Of a stretch of 64,000 nt of DNA, positions 25,076 to 34,576 are shown piece after piece (the first letter of the stretch is position 1; each line of letters opens with the position of its first letter). Origin of the DNA: Eukaryota sp. TZLM1-RC (taxonomy: Eukaryota > Metamonada: BaSk clade). A model generated the notes under the pieces. That model saw nothing but the letters and a program-made list of their open reading frames with translations. It did no database searches and was not told the origin of the DNA. The DNA is taken from contig JAUPSS010000010.1 of NCBI GenBank assembly GCA_040285825.1, forward strand, positions 620,001 to 684,000, in the 5' to 3' direction. A program made the position numbers and the translations under genes.

Positions 25076-25534
25076 TTGATTCACAATGTCGAAGTTAAAG
25101 GCATAATTGACTCTGGTGCAACATGCTCAGTAGTCACAGAAGACGTCATCAGCAAATGTAACATGGCACGTTCCAACGAAAACATATCCTACAAAATTGC
25201 TGATGGAACCATTTCACAGTCCCTTGGTTCTGCTTTTGGAGCCCTTAGCATAAGACTAGGAAGTGTTACCCAGATTGTACATGTGAAACACAAGTTCAGC
25301 ATCATTCCTGGACATGAGACCATTCTCATTGGTGCCGACTTGTTGAGTCACCTTGGGCTGATAAACAGTAGGAGCTTATACATTAGAATGGACGACGCCT
25401 GTCGCACAATACTACTACCTGAAGCCGAATTCGACCATCGAATATCACAAGCTTCAGAAGTTGTCAACGTTCCCACACGTTGGTTAAAACACATTTTTAA
25501 AACTCATTTAAAACTCATTTGGTTGTACCTTTAA
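25076..25534 (+). pseudogene. G1 aspartic protease (retropepsin)
   Basis: 152-residue open frame. VKGIIDSGATCSVV holds the DSGA catalytic motif of retropepsins; ETILIGADLLSHLGL is the conserved C-terminal ILG-type motif. It processes Gag-Pol in Ty3/gypsy elements. The frame differs from the gag frame upstream and stops at 25,534 before the RT, so the polyprotein is broken. Confidence 0.85.
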
Positions 25535-25539
25535 CATCG

Positions 25540-26890
25540 ACAACAACCCTTACAAGAAATCCCTACTTCAAACTTTGAAAGAGTTCGAAGACGTATTCAC
25601 CCTCAAACCTCATGCTGAAGGTATCGATTGTCCTCCCATGGAAATCAACTTTTACAATGAAGACGTCAAAGTTAGAAGACCCCCCCCCAGGACCCTGAAG
25701 CCAGCCAGGCTAGAGATCGCTAACCAAATTTTCGATGAAATCGTAGACTCATGATTTGCTTTCCCATCGAACCATGAGTTCAGCTCTTCTGTTTGCCTAG
25801 TGGTCTACCCAGATCAACGCAAGCCCCGTTGTACAGGTGATTACAGCGACAAAAACGGAACTAACGCCAACATTATTCCTGTTGAACCCAACCTTCCAAG
25901 GATCTCCGATGTGCTGGTATTTCTCTCCCAAGCAAATTACATAAGCCTCCTTGACCTTCCCAAAGTTTTTTGGCAACTCAAGACTGCTGAAAAGGACTGG
26001 CCGAAAACAGCCCGCAGCATTCCTGGTAACAGCATCATGTTCAAACGAGCTGCTTTTGGCCTCAGGAATGTATCAGACGTTTTCCAAAACGTCATGGCTG
26101 ACATCTTCTCTGGAGACGAAATACTCATCTACATAGATGACATAATAGTCATAGGTACAACCTTTGACGAATTCATTGAACGCCTCCGACCATCCTTGAT
26201 CAAGCCAGATGTAAAAGTGTTTCCTTGGGACTTCCAAAGTACCATTTCGTGTTTTCCAGACACCCAATCAAGATACTGGGCAGTGTTTTCCTAAACAAAC
26301 AACGGACTATCGATCCCACTCGCGTTGAATCTTTGCTGAATCTACCTAGACCAAAGACAATCAAAGACGTCCGCAGCCTCGTAGGATCAGTCAACTTCAT
26401 TAGAGAATGGCTTCCTCAGGTATCTGTCATCATTGCTCCCATCATCAGATTGACTGAGAAGGTTGGGAACAACGCCAACGTTAAACCCAAACACCGCGCG
26501 CAACGCCTACAATGGACTGACATGCACGACGGACTCATCCAAAAGATCAAACAACTGATAGCGAAGCACATGCCGATCCACTTACCTCCAACCGAGAATC
26601 AAGTTCTGATTAGTTGCGACGCATCCGAAATTGCTGTTGGCGGAATTATCTGGGAACAATTCGAACCTGTCCAAGACCGCGATACACATCTGATAAATCG
26701 AAGGTGCAAAAACAATCAGTTTTTCTGTCGTCTGTTGTCATTCGCAGAACGAATGGCCAATCCATCAGAAGGAACTCTATGCCGTCTTACTCATGCTGAC
26801 TCAAAGTGGTTTTGAAAACTACTTAAAAGGAAGGAAACTGGTCATTTTCACAGACCATCAATACCTTACCTATAAAATAAAAAATACTAA
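25540..26890 (+). pseudogene. G1 reverse transcriptase and RNase H
   Basis: 25,560-25,800 encodes the region before the fingers (FEDVFTLKPHAEGIDCPPME) with an in-frame TGA near 25,754. 25,800-26,294 holds DYSDKNGTN, SLLDLPKVFWQLK and ILIYIDDIIVIG, the YIDD catalytic site. 26,225-26,815 holds the connection (SLVGSVNFIREWLPQ) and the RNase H start SCDASEIAVGGIIW; after a frame change VIFTDHQYLTY (about 26,835-26,870) is the next RNase H motif. Typical Ty3/gypsy RT-RH order. The catalytic Asp in D-L-P-K is retained where most relatives have DLxxGY. Confidence 0.87.
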
Positions 26891-26915
26891 AAAATACTCA
26901 CTAGTGAGATAACTG

Positions 26916-28014
26916 CACTACCTTCTTCCGTTTTCTTAATTGCAACTAAGTCCTATTATATACTTTATAAACAATTTGCTCAAAGCTGGTGGATTGGTGT
27001 ATTTGAATAAATTTCCGGTTTGACTATTTGTTCTGTTTTTCCTCAATATCAGTTTCATGTCAAACGATTTATCATAATACATAACTCAACCTCAACTGAA
27101 TTCACTTGAATTACAACTTTTGAAAAGAAAATTCCAGAACATGCAAATTTTTAATGATTGAGATGATCGATGATTCATTCTGAACACTGTTAAATTCGTC
27201 TTCATTGCAACAGTACACACCACTTCAGCATCATGCATTTGGGTTACCGTTTGATCTGGGTGATAATCTAGCACTGATAGACGAAAGATCAAAGCTCTAT
27301 TCTTGATCGATTCAGTGTCAAACATGAGAGCTTAAAGACACAAGAAAACTTGGTGCCATCTCATTAACCCAGACAAAGTGTGACCGCTTAAGTTCACCTG
27401 TTGCCTGGATTTCGTATGGGACAACTTGCAAAGGTACAACATCGTAAATTATTAACTAAATTGTAATTGCTGTTAAATCAATACATTAAGAACAAATTGA
27501 AAACAAATTTTCAATTGAACCAGCAGGTCTATACCATTCAACCAGTTCTTCTTAAATAACAATTTTTCTGTGTAAATAATTCTTAATGAACAATCCAGAA
27601 CAAGATTCACCATTGTGCCGCAAATTTCTTTTAATACTCTTACTTATCGACTTAATTTTTTTTGTTTTTAAGTATTAGGTAATTTGCATTAACAATGTGC
27701 AAATGATATTTTCAGTTACTCTTGATTGTAATTTTCATAAATGATTAGCAGGGGTGATTTGGTTTTGCGCTTGTTGTTGTTGTTCTTGGAACTAGCACTA
27801 AAACTTCCATTTAAATCCATCTAAAGTTGAATAACATTGTATCGAATGCATCCTCAAATAAATAACAGCTTCAAAGGCTAACTAACATGTGAGACTACTC
27901 CATTGAAGTATTATTTTCCTCTTCAAACAATAGATTCAGCACTCAGCAGTTTCCAACCACTAGGTTTTATGATAGTAAAAGGTAAAACGAAAACCAGATG
28001 AAATATTTATTTAT
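26916..28014. other. Gene-free stretch between G1 and the RBR ligase gene
   Basis: No open frame with recognisable protein features on either strand. AT-rich, without obvious repeats except a short (TTTA) run at 28,004-28,018 overlapping the end of the RBR gene. Probably the 3' flank of that gene plus decayed sequence. Confidence 0.5.
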
Positions 28015-29720
28015 TTATTTTCTCATTAAATTGTCTAATTGATCAATTGCCACAAAACGAAGTCTGTCAAGTGATACCCTCTCGTCAATCAAAGTGTCAA
28101 TATCTTTTGTCAAAAATTCCGAAATCTTGTCAACAGTAGCTTCTAATTTACCTTGCCTAAACTCAAATAAATGTCGCTCGTCTTCATTTTCCAAAGCATA
28201 AACATATACATAAGACCATTTTAAATGCAATCTTCCAGCTAATAGCACATCAATTGCATCATAAATAAAAGAGCAATCCTGCAAAAGAGCGTCTTCTTTT
28301 CTAAAAAAATCATTAATTTTCTTCTTCAATTCAATTTTAAGTTTACTCTCATGTTCAAAACCCTGTGAGTGGATGATAAAGCGATCATGGCAATGGTGAA
28401 ACCTTTTGAGCTGCATAGCTTCCTTATTCATTTTTCTTTTATCGTTTTCCGAGTCTTCCTTGAACTTACTGCACTTATAATGATCACCATGAGTCTTCCA
28501 ATCCCCTGAACAAGCCCAACAAAACTCGTAACGACATTGCGTACATGCTAGAATGAGTAAAGAAAAGAAAAACACATACACATATGGAGACAACCACCAT
28601 TCTTCTCAATTAGCTTGCTACACTGAGGGCAAGGTTTAGTGTTGAGCTTCAACCAACTGCTAGTATGTTTATCCAAAGCTCCCCTATCTTCCCACTGTTT
28701 AACATCACTGCACTCAGCCGGTCTATGATCTTCTGCAAAACAACACCTTGGACAAAACCGCAGCTCACAAGAAGGACAAGAGAGATAAGAAGGTGTGGGA
28801 TCTCCCTTGAGTATGACGTGACCACATCCCTTTCCTGGGCAGAAAGTGTATTTAGAAGACCTAAAAACAAAATCATTTACGAGATAATAAATGTATTTTG
28901 ATTGTAATTCACCAGATAGAAATGATAAAACAAAATCTGGGTCGGCTATAAGTCCGCATTGGCCCATTAAAATACAAGGAATTTCTATAGAATTAGATGA
29001 ATTAACCTGACTTTCAAGATAAGCAGCCCAACACTCCTCATCAGCACCATGTCCACAGTCTAGCATATAATAAGTTTCACTAGTGGTGACGTGTGATGAG
29101 GTGGTAGTCAAGGGAAGTCCGCAGGCAAAACATTCCTTGTTTGTAGGGGCTGTGGGGGGATTGTGGATAATGTTGGGGTCAATAGAGATATGATCCAAAA
29201 CTATACGAGTACCAAGTTCAGCAAACCTTTCGAGCAAGTTCTCCACGTCATACGCGTAACGTAAGAGCAAGAGAAAGGAGAGAGAACGAGAGAAACCAGT
29301 GACCTCACAGGTGGTGGTGATGAGCTGGGAGATGTGGTCAAGGAGTTGGTCGTGAGAGAAAGATTGTTGGGAGAGTTTTGATGGTTGGGGTTGGAATTGA
29401 GAGGGTTGGGTCATAGGTTCATCATCGGTTCTGGACATTTCCTCAAATTCATCGAACGACATGGGTTCAAATGAGGAAAAAAGGGGTTCCGAGTCAAACA
29501 TTGTTTGATTAGGTTCAGGGTCTGAAATTTGGTATTCAATGTGTGGTTGTTTTACAGAAGGAAAAGACACTGGGAGTTCTGGAGGTTTTTGGCACTGAAT
29601 AGAATCAATGGCTTTCTCTAGTGAAGGATTAGACATGTTTGACAGAACTTCAACAGAAAGATCTCTGTCATACCCCATACTTTGCATTTGACTTGCCAGA
29701 AAGTCAATAATGGGATCCAT
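28015..29720 (-). CDS. Ariadne-type RBR E3 ubiquitin ligase
   Basis: Two exons, 29,720-28,580 and 28,547-28,015, joined across a 32-nt intron (GTATGT...CTAG), give 557 residues. N-terminal UBA-like helices (residues about 1-45) and an Ariadne-like helical segment (about 125-165) precede RING1 (CFACG...C.H...C), the IBR (FCPGKGCGHV, CPSCELRFCPRCC) and RING2 (PCPQCSKLIEKNGGCLHMSC). The catalytic cysteine of RING2 is expected in GGCLHM. The C-terminal ~190 residues match the helical, autoinhibitory Ariadne domain. RBR ligases accept ubiquitin from an E2 on the RING2 cysteine and pass it to substrate. Without splicing, the frame ends within RING2, so the intron is well supported. The start is the first Met, giving a complete UBA-like domain. 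Confidence 0.9.
28548..28579 (-). other. 32-nt spliceosomal intron in RBR ligase
   Basis: On the coding strand GTATGT...CATTCTAG. Its removal joins GGCLHM to SCTQCRYEFCWAC, restoring the RING2 cysteine/histidine spacing. It lies within codons (phase 1). Confidence 0.88.
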
Positions 29721-30204
29721 AGAGGATGGAAGTTTTGCGATGATAAATTTTAAATTTCCAATTTCTTGAGTTCAACAGCAAGGTCCCTCCGCCATTTAGA
29801 TGGTCAATCGTTCAATGATCCTTATCGTTCGTCAAGAAGGACATTCAATTTTAGTGATATACAAAGCAATTTGGCTAGATCAAAGTCTTTGTTTGATTCA
29901 GTACTGTAAATATCGTAATAATTCGGTTGACTGTACATGATAAACTTGCCCATTTTATTTGATTTTTTCATTTGAGTTGATTTGCCATTTTAAGACTTTA
30001 TGAATCATCTCCACCTTTTTAAATATTAAACTTTTATCCAAAAGTAGTGATAATGTTTAGAGGATTATATTCATCAAATAATGCACGTATTCAAATAGAA
30101 ATCGAAGTATAATGTTATTTGATTCTCAAATTAATCAGGTCTCGTGCAGCCCTGTTGACCATTGCTGCTGTTGTGACCATGTTCAAATTCTGAAACAAAA
30201 ATAT
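29721..30204. other. Intergenic, upstream of RBR ligase
   Basis: 484 bases 5' of the RBR gene, presumably containing its promoter. No confident motif. The right side runs into an RLE retrotransposon fragment. Confidence 0.5.
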
Positions 30205-30545
30205 ACAGTATACACTTTTGTCGATGTAATGTCTGGTGATCCTTGCAATGCCGCAAATGAAAGGCTTGTTAATTATGAAATTCATAATCCTCTTTCAAAT
30301 GCTGAAAATTTCAAAATCAAAAAATACTTGTCCAAATTGTTTAGTCAACAGCATGCAAAGTTCAATTTGTATCCACTTGCATTTTCTCTTTTTGGTTCAC
30401 TTGCTCCAACGGCTATACGTTTTTTGGCAGATGTTGAATTGATTGTAAAGAGAAGATCTAACAGAAATTTCAACAAATTGTATTGGCAAAATAAAGTAAA
30501 AAGACAAAAAAAACTGAAGACCAACAGAAATCAAAATAGAACCTA
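30205..30545 (+). pseudogene. Family C-like RLE endonuclease fragment
   Basis: VDVMSGDPCNAANERLV, KIKKY and RNFNKLYWQNK align with the RLE domain of family C (LLDVMSVEPCNASNERLV) but with about a quarter of residues different and a deletion after KKY. It lacks the zinc motif and the C-terminal end. An older, independent insertion next to the CBP20 gene. Confidence 0.8.
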
Positions 30546-30590
30546 AAGATCGCCTCGGCCAAAATCCACTAGGCGTTTCTTTCTTCGTTC

Positions 30591-31010
30591 TTAATCCCTT
30601 ATCTGACCACCCCCTTCTTCTCCATACTGGCGACCTGGTTCAAAACCAATATCAAAATCTGATCGGATTTCCCTTTCATCTAGTATTGTTCTATTGATAT
30701 ACCTCATGGCAATCTCGGTCGATACACGGGTATAGTATTTAACGAAGCAAGAACCGCATGGTTTGAGTGATTTCTTGTTGAGTCCCATAATGATACGTTT
30801 GATACGACCAGCACGAGAGAAAAGAGCATGAATCTGCTCCTCTGGTGTGTAAACAGAAAGATTTCCCATAAAGAGTGGTACTAGCTGCAAGCAAAGATTC
30901 TATCTCTTCCTTGGTTTTATCAGTCTGACCTAATCTATAGTAGTACTTGTGTTTGAAAATCTCCGACCCAACGGCCGACTTATGTTGAGATTTGTGGTGT
31001 CAGAAGGCAT
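30591..31010 (-). CDS. NCBP2: Nuclear cap-binding protein subunit 2 (CBP20), frame-disrupted
   Basis: RRM protein. 30,890-30,591 encodes RNP2-like [10 protein letters not shown], then [14 protein letters not shown]1-like CGSCFVKYY, and the C-terminal [16 protein letters not shown] and [14 protein letters not shown], the very conserved cap-binding segment of CBP20. The adjoining N-terminal part, [17 protein letters not shown] (with the Tyr residues that stack on the cap), is encoded at about 30,970-30,885 in another frame, and a possible start [14 protein letters not shown] in the first frame. So two frame changes lie within 150 bp. CBP20 with CBP80 binds the 5' cap of nuclear RNA. Either a pseudogene or assembly errors; the high conservation favours the latter. 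No DEYR tail: it stops at QIRD. Confidence 0.85.
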
Positions 31011-31241
31011 GACCATAGTGTTATTTGTAGGGAGAAGGTTCTTAGTACAGTAAGTGATGAAATGTTGTAAGCGATGAAATGAAATTGAATTACGAATTTG
31101 GGGAATGATGACAACCCAACCAAACTCCACTCACCAACTTTTGTAACATGTAGTTCTTGTCTGAAGAAAGGAAAATATTCGGAAAGTAATCTTGAACGAT
31201 ATGTATCATTAATAAACACTTGTCACTAACTTTACTTTGAA

Positions 31242-33187
31242 TTGACAACTATAAGATTGATTGACTTCAACAAATTTTCAATTCTAAGAAACAAATTCTC
31301 AATCATTTCTGACTGTTTCCGTTCTGTGATGACTGCCATGGATAACGTTCTACAAATTACAACTGTTGGAGCGTCTGTCAACCAGTTCTTCGACTCAGAG
31401 GCTCAAGAAGCTATGGAACGCCAGTTCCAAGTTCTTGCTAGTATTGGAGCTCATGCCATTCACCTAGCACGACTCTTTGTGCTCCAATATACCAGAACAC
31501 TCTATGTGGCTTACTCAAAGCGAGTTTTGGAGCCCCTTTTTCGACCTTGTTTGCCAAAGTGAGCCGAAACAAAGGAGGCCATTTGAGAACCATCCTTTGG
31601 CTTACCAAGCGCTGCAACACCTTGTTCAACACTTTTGGCCCTGGCGACCGCTGAATGAAACCACCTTAGCCGACAGTGGTAGATTTTGGTGTCTCTCCAC
31701 TCTCCTTGGCAATCGAGCCATCCAACTGCGAGAAGCCTTTTGTCAGTTGCTTGCTGACGGTCCTGTTGTCTGAAAACGCAATTTTTTCAAGAGCTGTGCT
31801 CAGTTTCTAAATTGCCCCTGGTCCAAGAAGTACGCCGACTGTGTACTTCAAGGGATTCAGCCAGATGAGTCAATTTTACAATGGTATCAAGAAATACACC
31901 AGCATATTTTAGTCCATTGGCTCAATATGACAGCCAACGCCTATATTGGTGGTGGTGAAAATTTGTTCGAAAATTCAACAAGAAACGAACGATTTCCCAT
32001 CAATATGGAGTCTGCGGCAACAATCGTTCAATCTGGCTTGAACATTTTATTTTTTTAGATGATAACTGCCCTGATGTGATGAAAAGGTACTCTCTCTCCA
32101 GTTGGTCTCCGTGCTTCTGCAGCTTGACTAAAGAGCAAAAGCTTATTTCACAAAACTAAATGCAAACAAAGAGCTTCTGAACAACCCTTATCGGTTTTTT
32201 AATAAATCCAAATTTATTAACTATACCCTTTTTTTAAATGGTGATTCCTTGCGGTTTACGTTTACCCAAAAGGAAAGAAAAACTTATAATAGGCCAACTG
32301 AAGCGGAATTTGAGCCCAGGCGAGCCTCTGGAAATTATGATTTTCATAACTTTGAAAGGAAACAAAAATTCAATATCCATATAACAGCAAATCCACATAG
32401 AAGACCGCGGTTACCAGTGGAACAACAGCCCAATTACACAGATCTGGATGTTTTTTGTAGCCATTAATCCCAACCACAGCAATCTTTGTGGTTGGACTGC
32501 TGGTTCGTTCCGAAATTCTGCACCTGTTTTTGAACGTTCTGGGCTGCTACTGAATCCAATAGAACGAAGACTAAATCACCCTCCTCCTCTGACTCAAGCA
32601 ACTCCTACACTTATTCCTCTCAGAGCTTCCAAGAGTATCTGATTGAAATAAGTTTACCTTATGTTCCTGAATCTGAGGAAGAGCCTGAATATGCTTCAAT
32701 TATGTCTGGAAATTTGCAGCGTGGTGCAAGAAAAAAGTTGAGAAGAAATCAATTTGATTTCTTCATACGAAGGCAAAAGAGAATAAATAGTTTTATTAAC
32801 AAAATTAAACGCTTGTCTGAAGGAAGAAACACTATAGTTTGGTTCGGCAATGGCGGTGGTGGTCCATCTCGTCAATCTGTGAAATCCCCCCAAAAGAGAT
32901 TTCTCAAACAAATCAAAAAACACTTTGAAAGCGTCAAGGTCGGGGACGAGTTTATGACCTCAGCAAAAATGAATTGCTGTAAGGTCTTTCATAGAAAGAT
33001 CTATCATGATGACGGAAGGGTAAATAACGCTAAGTTCGATTGCCCTCGATGTCAGACCAACTGGTCTAGGGACATCTCAGCCTCCAGAAACCAGCTGGAG
33101 ATTGCAATTAGTGAGTATTTCACTGGTACTAGGCCAGAACCATTCGAAAGGCCAAGGCGTGTGAGACGTCTAAGAAGACAGCAGTAG
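31242..33187 (+). pseudogene. Fanzor-type RNA-guided nuclease, decayed (FzB1)
   Basis: Paralogue of the gene at 56,829-58,747, readable over at least four frames. N-terminus 31,242-31,562 (EAMERQFQVLA...ARLFVLQY) matches the other copy (VSMERQFRYIQ...AQLFVLQY). 31,477-32,058 continues with an in-frame TGA near 31,771 at a Trp position of the paralogue. 32,249-32,467 gives DSLRFTF, like the SDGVSxxF block before RuvC-I. 32,448-32,642 gives FVAINPNHSNLCGW, the RuvC-I position. 32,702-33,187 gives TIVWFGNGGGGPSRQ (RuvC-II), GDEFMTSAKMNCC, CPRC and WSRDISASRN (zinc ribbon and RuvC-III). Fanzors are eukaryotic TnpB homologues. The RuvC-I Asp is Asn here. Confidence 0.78.
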
Positions 33188-33207
33188 CTGTTTTAATCAA
33201 CGTATTT

Positions 33208-33236
33208 CCAAGGTGTTTAGTGCATACTATCCTTGG
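33208..33236 (+). other. Hairpin 21 nt after FzB1
   Basis: CCAAGG at 33,208-33,213 pairs with CCTTGG at 33,231-33,236; inside, TAGT and ACTA can pair around a GCAT loop. Fanzor/TnpB guide RNAs are transcribed from the 3' end of the gene and just downstream, so a stable structure here is a candidate part of such an RNA. Inference only. Confidence 0.4.
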
Positions 33237-33607
33237 TGCTGAAAAGTTTACACAATTATTAGGGATATTTATTCAATATTCACTTTGTGTGAAATTCTCA
33301 GAGTTTTCTCCCATTAGTTTTGATTTTATTTTTCTAAGTGCTGCAGTTCATTACAAGTTGAATTTTTGTTGAAAGTTACTCACAAGAAAGCACTATAATA
33401 GAAACAAGATGACACTCCCTAACAAGTTTGCAATGGTTAAAGCCAGAATGAGTGGCAATGATAATGCCCAACTTTTGAGTAGTAGTATTTGTAACGGAAA
33501 ATATTGTGATAAACCCCATCACAATAGTATGGCCAACTTCAAATTGACTGCATTGCACACCATATTTATTAAGATAGTTTTTGAAAAAAAAATTGTATTG
33601 ATAACTT

Positions 33608-33830
33608 TATAATAAATCAACATCTAAATAATCCATCTCTCCTAAAACAAAACCATAGATGCAAATCTCTTATAGTGAGATCCAAGAGAAAGCAAAGTAT
33701 CAGAAACCATCTTCAACATCCCCTTAAAAATAGAAAACACAATTCTATTTTGCCAAAACAATCTGTTGCAATTTGAGTTAGTTCTTCTTACAATCATTTC
33801 AATATCTGCCAAAAAACAATAGCCGTTGTA
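33608..33830 (-). pseudogene. Family C C-terminal fragment
   Basis: Reverse-strand match to the last ~75 codons of family C (compare 22,124-22,340): the tail after NRLFWQNRIVF, ending near the stop codon. Diverged by a few percent with indels. A short insertion or relic between FzB1 and the polymerase remnant. Confidence 0.75.
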
Positions 33831-33929
33831 GTTTTTGTAACTGAAGATATTGTGATGAACCCCATCACAATAGTTTGGCCAACTTCAAATTGATTGCCGA
33901 CTACTCAAATGGGACTGCGGGACTTGCTG

Positions 33930-34575
33930 TCGATCTACAAGAAAGATTGTTGCAATATCTGTTTCTCATATTTTTACTCGAGAACAGATTGAATTAAATC
34001 TTCGTTTTTGTGACCTTGTAAGAAGTCAACAAGCAGAAATGAACACTAATGTAAAGTTAATGATGAAAATATCATTTTATATCATTATTCCTTTGAAAAA
34101 CAATTGCTAAGTTCATTTAAAAAATTATTAGAAATTTATAATCCTCATATAATATGTGGTTTCAATATTTTCAAATTTGACTTCCCACATATTATGAAAC
34201 GTTCTGAAAATGAGTAATTTTTTAAGGGTGAAATCGATTCTAGTGAATGGGTTCAATACTATAACTCAAATTTAATAGAATTGAATCACAAACACTTGAA
34301 CCCCTTAATTGCTGGTCGATTTGTTGTTGATACTTGTAGTATTTACACAAATTATTACCAACTACACAAACTAAAAACAGTTTGTAAAATTATATTAGGG
34401 AAAGTAAAATTGACCTTGATCGACAGTATTTTGCAAAGTAGTATAACGTTCAAGAAGATGGTCCCTTCTCAGATTTTTCCCTATTCCAAAGAAGAATTGC
34501 AGTTGCAGTTCATTGTTTGAAGGATACAGATTTAACCATGAAATTATTGAATTTCTTCAACAATGACCAATTCAT
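33930..34575 (+). pseudogene. B-family DNA polymerase exonuclease domain remnant
   Basis: Across frames: KIVAISVSHIFTREQIEL (34,000 region), then LLEIYNPHIICGFNIFKFDF near 34,130-34,190, matching the Exo II motif (GxNxxxFDxP type), then GRFVVDTCSIYTNYYQLHK at 34,315-34,370 and VCLKDTDLTMKLLNFF at 34,515-34,560, matching the Exo III region (YCxxDxxL type). This order is that of the 3'-5' proofreading domain of delta-like or large-DNA-virus-type polymerases. No palm domain (DxxSLYPS, YGDTDS) is seen; Fanzor sequence follows instead. Broken by stops near 34,215 and frame changes. Confidence 0.65.
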
Positions 34576-34576
34576 G

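Larger units (their letters stand above)
23042..26915 (+). mobile_element. Decayed Ty3/gypsy LTR retrotransposon (G1)
   Basis: Gag-like, protease, RT and RNase H remnants in the usual order and one orientation, with several in-frame stops and frameshifts. No integrase follows: after the RNase H motif the sequence ends at a CTCACTAGTGAG palindrome (26,897-26,908), which is also near the start of the LTRs at 45,606 and 49,157. This suggests a deletion from RNase H into an LTR remnant of a related family. No 5' LTR was recognised. Base composition is less AT-rich than the RLE elements. Confidence 0.8.

Noticed and set aside
30930-31013. Intron to join the two frames of CBP20 (GTCGGA...TAG)
   Set aside because: It has a non-standard donor, removes the conserved YYYRL cap-contact segment or produces a stop, and leaves the second frame change unexplained.
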